A DNA stretch of 64,000 bases. Source: Sipunculus nudus. Its lineage: Eukaryota; Annelida; Sipuncula; Golfingiida; Sipunculidae. The notes under the pieces were generated by a model. It had not been told where the DNA came from and did not search any database. It saw only the letters and a program-made list of their open reading frames with translations. The translations under genes were made by a program, and so were the position numbers. Below, one piece after another: positions 52,701-58,700 of this stretch. Numbering within the stretch: the stretch's first letter is position 1; each line of letters begins with the position of its first letter. The stretch lies in contig CM049306.1 of NCBI GenBank assembly GCA_026874595.1, positions 56,913,519-56,977,518 of the forward strand, given 5' to 3'.

Positions 52701-55700
52701 ATCAGCCTGAAATTGGGCATATTAATACAGATCGGATAGCTCTATATCACGTACTAGACTGGTGGCCCCACGTACAATAATTTTTGCACAGTGTATGTCC
52801 CTGCTTATATTGCAGGAGGGGTTTCACATTTCAGTCTGAAATGGGGCATATGTTTATATATCTTTGTTGTATACAAGACTGGTGGTGCTAGCTACAATCA
52901 TTTTTGTGTTGTGTGCATCCATGCCAGAATTTTAGCAATGGTGTTTATGTAATTGTTTCTTGTTCAAAATGTTTAGTATTTGCATTTTTCATATACATGT
53001 TAGCATGTGCTTGCAAAGTAATGGTCCAGCAATGAAGCATTATACCTGGTGTATATCCCATTGCACAGGTTTGCATTAGGCCTGTAGGCCTTGTTTTAAT
53101 GTTTTATCAGTTTAATCAGTTTGTGTATATAAATATAAATAAAAAAGAAGACAGTATAACTGAAAATCAGTTGAACTGCGTCATGATGGTATTTTCTGTC
53201 ACTGCATTTATAAAATAAAACCAAATTGTGAATAAGTTTTTGAATAAGTCTTGTACCTACAGCTCATACAACTCAATTTACTGAGATTGGCTGGAGCTAC
53301 CTGAAGCATGGCTCTGGGGTCGGGAAGCTGGATAAAGGTGGAAGTTACGTCACACTGATGAGCCCTGGCAGTAAGGACTTCACGATAGTCATTGAAACAA
53401 TGGTATGTACTTTCTCCATGTGCAGTGATAAAACATATACTTTATTGTGGTTTGCTTTTTGTTTGTGTGGGTTTGAAAATTGTGATATTAGAAAAAGGGA
53501 TATTGTAAAAATTTTGCCTAGTGAACATGAAGCAAACATAGTACTTGATGACCAGCTATAATATGTTCGACTGTATCATTACACCATTGCTGTCATTATC
53601 AGTTTGAGTTATTTCAATTACCCTAACCATACTGTATTTAAGAAAGTAAGTGTACAAAAGAGGGGACTTCTATAATATTTTGGTAGAATCAAACAATGCT
53701 TTTAAATTAAAACAGTTATAAAAAACTTTCCCTCTGGAAGGCAAGTAATAATATTTGATGCATGGAGTCATTTTTAATGGTGTAAACTTATCTTAAATTT
53801 TTGAAAGTTTAATTTTCTATGACATTCCAATTAGCTCATTGCTAAATAATGGAATTGCTTATTCGCTCAGTCTTGCACAAAGTTTGGGTATTGTTAATGT
53901 ATTTAATGTATTTCAGTCACATGACCATTCAGTGTGTATCAGACCTCCCCTGCCACCCTACACAGTCAGTCCACAACTAGCCACATTCACCCTCAAGGGT
54001 AGTATGGTGAGTTTATAAAATGAAAATTTTATACTCATGATAATTTTCATATTATTTCACATTAAGATGTAAGTGAATGTTCAGTTTACATTTTTTTTTG
54101 CTATAAGACTAAAAATTTTGGTATAAACACACATATAAAATATAAGTTAATGTTCAGTTTATAAATAATTATTGTATCCGCCAAAACGAAGTTTTGCGGA
54201 TACTATGTTTTTGACCAGGTTCCGCCGCCGCCGCTGCGTTCGTTTCCGGAGAACTCCTCTGAGACTACTGGACAGATTTTTCCGAAACTTACACAAATTA
54301 TCGGGTCACATGTGAACTGGTGCCTAACCAAGTGACCTTGACCTCTGACCTTTCGTCTCTGCCCAGCGTCCGTTTGTGCGTCTGTTTCCACACATAAACC
54401 CATATATCTCGGGAACCGTTTGACCGATCCGGAAAAATTTTTTACACAAATGTAGCCCTGGGATAGCTTAATAACATACACAACAAAAAGTGGCGCCACC
54501 TGCAACCATGTTTGCACAGTGTCCATTTGTTCATCTTCCTGGGGTTAAAATCACTCATATCTCTGCAGTGGTTTGACTAATTAGCCTAAAATTCGGCATG
54601 CGTATACATCCTAGATAGCTTTCTTGATTTTCTGACAGGTGGCCCCACCTACATTCACGTTAACACTGCAGACATCCAAGCTCATATCTCGGGAACCGTT
54701 TGACCAATCAGGAAAAAAAATTTACACAAATGTATCCCTTGGATAGCTTTATAACATCCACAAAAATGGTGGCACCACCTGCAGCCATTTTTGCACAGCA
54801 TCAATCTGTTTGTCTGCCTTTGGTTAAAATCACTCATATCTCTGCAGTGGTTTGACCAAATTACCTGAAATTCAGCATGCTTATACATCCTGCATAGCTT
54901 TCTTGATTTTATGACAGGTGGCGCCACCTACATTCACGTTCACGCTGTACACATCCATGCTTATATCTCCAGACTCATTCAACCAATCAGGAAAGTTTTT
55001 TACACAAATGTAGCCCTTGGATGGCTTTATAACATGAACAAAAATGATGGGGCCACCTGCAGCCATTTTTGCACAGCGTCCATCTGTTTGTCTGCTGTGG
55101 GATAAAATCACTCATATCTCTGCAGTGGTTTGTTTTTTCCACATGAAATTTTGCATGTGTATATATCTTGGATCGTTTCTCGTTCAAATAACAGGTGTTG
55201 CCACCTACAATCATGTTTATGTGGTAGAGATCTATTCTAATATTTAACACATGTAACTCTATATCCCCTTGCCACTCAATCCATGCCTCACTTCACCCGT
55301 CCTTCTCTGATTTTGGCGGATACACGTAGTGGCTTGTCGACTACCCGTATTCTAGTTATGAAAAGTTAATTCAAGCAAATTGTTGAAATAAGTAAAAGAT
55401 TACAATATCTTTGTGTAGCATTTTTGTTTGCTGATGTTCCTGACTGGATAAAAGCTGTTTTAAGAACATTTATTCTGAAGCTTTAATAAAATGTTCAGGT
55501 AAATGTCCCTTTCTGATGTTTATCTTATACATTATTTCATACATGTATATAGAAGATCTTGTAAATGATACTATACAGCAAATATATAGATATGCAACAG
55601 AGGTACAGAGAAATTTTTATTGCATGGGGATTAGGATGTTTTAGACATATAGAAATGTATAATGGGTAGACACATTGTGTATATTCAGTGTATGGAGAAA

Positions 55701-58700
55701 TATTAGAGACTGTTAGAGACTAGAAAATTATGTTTTATGATTTAATTTCAGAGCCATGTGACAAGCCTGAATGTGTGGTACAGCAAATTTGGATATAATG
55801 GCAATCCATCCGAGTTCTTCACCAAAATGTCTCCTGTTCAGGTGAGTATGCAAAATGTTTGCTACAGTGAAGCCTGTGTTATGAGACCACCCAAAGTGTA
55901 TGCATTGCAGGTGATACTGTCAGTTAAATGATCGAGACAACAACTGTGATCAAGTGTATTTGTGATATCATTATTTTTCAGCTTATTCAACACTTTCTCA
56001 TAAACTCAAAACTCAATCAAAATGACCAGTTTTATTAAGTAATGAAAAGCTTATACAATCAAAATGACCAATCAGCTTTATTATGTAATGAAAACCTTAA
56101 TACATTAAATGCCATACTTATCTAACATGACTTCCACAGACAATGATTGCCCGTTACAATTAAATGTCAACAAAAATATGATTACAAAAAGAAGTCAGTC
56201 ACCAGAAAAGAATTGAAAAAGTCCCTGGTAAAATGCAAGAAATAAATTGTATGCAACACCAGTCATAGGGGCCACACCAGCTCTAAACATCACCTAATTG
56301 CTCATCATCAGGGGCAGGTATTGAAAATGTCTGATAAATATATCTAAAAATTAAAAAAAAAACACTCACTGTAAGGCACACATACATCCGATGTCTGACC
56401 ATATTTATACATTTGTGCCTGCTTTGACATCTTTTCGGTGTCATACACTGTCTGTAAGATTGCTCATTTGACTACACACAGCTTTTAATAGTCCAGAAGG
56501 CATGACAGATATCTGAGCAAGAGAGGACCACTTTATTATTCAGTTTACTATTGCAGGGTTTCAATTAAGTCCATATGTCAAACCATTATGTTGACTGTTT
56601 TTGTCTTGTCTTAGAATAAATTATCATTTGTGTATGGCACAATACTTCAATGAACATTAAGATTAGTCTATGATACAGCCATACTTGTTTGTCCTAAAAG
56701 TTGCAAATTTATCCATTTTCTCAATATATTTTGTAAACTTTTAAGTGCAGAATAGACAGGTTTTTTAAAATTCCTTGGTTTTGCAAACTAGTTTAATGTA
56801 TTAAACATTTGATTGTAACCATGCCGACTGGTTGCAGGTTAAGGATGGACAGTTCAGTATGATGCTTGATGCTGACGTCATGTATACAATTACGACAGTG
56901 TCTGGTGGTATGAAGGGCTCATACCCAGACTCCCCAGCAGCTATGCCGTTCCCCCTGCCTTACATGGATGATTTTGAAGGTATAGATATCTACTTCTACG
57001 TCATGCATTTAACATGTCAACTTTTTTTATTTAGTTTAAGTTGAAGGTAGATTCTTCATTTTAAATAGTGCATTAAAAGAAGCATGATTTGTAATAGTTC
57101 ATCTTATGTACATCTAAATGTAAAAAAAAAATCACCTATTCATCATTTGTAATTATTCAGAACAGTGAATTAAAGAAATGTTTGTGGGTTTAAATTAACA
57201 CATTTTGACGCCCATTGATATCTTTGCATATTAGGTCAATGATGTTATGGCAGCATAGATCAAAATCCTGTTACATCATTCTGTAGAGTTATCTAAGTAG
57301 CAGGTAGAATTAATATTAATTGTTTATAGATATAAACTCTGCAGCTATGGGTAGTTCCCTTTTATGAATAGTTGCAGTCTATTATCTTTTTAGATAGCAT
57401 GTATATGATTTGTATTGATTATTTCAGCATATGACCAATACTCTGAGGCCTACAACCTAGTGCCACAGATTGGTGTGTGGGAGGTCCGAGACTCAGGAGA
57501 CAAGTTACATGGCAAAGTAAATCAGCAGGTTGTGTTAAACCATCCCATTGACTGGTGTGGGGGCAAAATGCAACACCCTATTAACGTGATTGGTAACATA
57601 TCCTGGTAGGTATTATCACCATTACTTGGAGTTAGGTATTGGTCTGACAGTGTGTCATGAGCACAATGCAGCCTTTCCATGTGTCCATAAATCCATATGC
57701 GTGCATTTTTTTTCTGTGGTGGGCCATGTGTCAAAACTGATTCCAGCATAAATATAAAAAGTTTATATGGGGATAACCTTTTGCATGCCAAAACCAGGAG
57801 AATTTTACTTATGTATCTCACTTTGGTGTAGAGGCAGATGATGTAGATCAATGATTAAACAGGTTTGTCTGTAACTGGGACAAATATAAACAAGTGACCC
57901 ATGGGTCATGACACTCAACTGACTGACATGTTGACAATATGTCCTTGCATAGGGAACTAATTAAGATAATGTAGGTGGCATCATTATTCATGCAAATTAG
58001 GTTAAGTTCATTAAGACGCATAAGCATACCACGTTTTATGACAATCCATTCAGCCATTCCTGAGGAATCTTGCAATTTGTTTGTATTTTGCATTATTTCT
58101 GGGGTGCTCAAACATGCCGCATAAGTTGGCAAATATAAGTTATAGACACCTATAATTTCAAGTTTGCAATGAGACTTTTTATGGACCTCCCTGGATGTCA
58201 AATTAGAAGATTCTAGGTCCAATGGTTATGATTTTTCTGCCCTGCTTTTGCTTTGAACTTTAAAATGTTTATGAGGGCACTTTTGAGCCCCATAGCTCAA
58301 ATGGTAAGGGTAAGAGAGACCTAATTTCAGATTTCCCTGGAGACTTTTCATGGACCTTCCAGGATGTCAAGTTGAAAGATTCTAGATCCAGTCATTAAGA
58401 TTGTGCCCTGTTAACAGATGACCACATCTTTAAAGGTCTCAAAAACAGAAAAAAATGGTAAACAATCGATAAAATACAGTTGGCGCCACCAGTCTGCAGA
58501 AACTGATGAAACATTCCATGACCAATATCCATGCAAAGAATCATGGTGATCAATGCATTATTTGTTCAGATACTTGAGCTTTTGTATCAAATTTCCTATT
58601 ATTCTGGGGGGGGGGGGGGGTACTTTGAAGCCCCATAGCTCAGAGGTTATGGGTAACTGAGAACTAGTTTAAGTTTCCTAGGAGACTTTTCATGGGTCTC

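Noticed and set aside
54203-55250. Several 60-107 codon frames on both strands
   Set aside because: They arise from the 280-bp tandem units of the TIR element and mirror one another.
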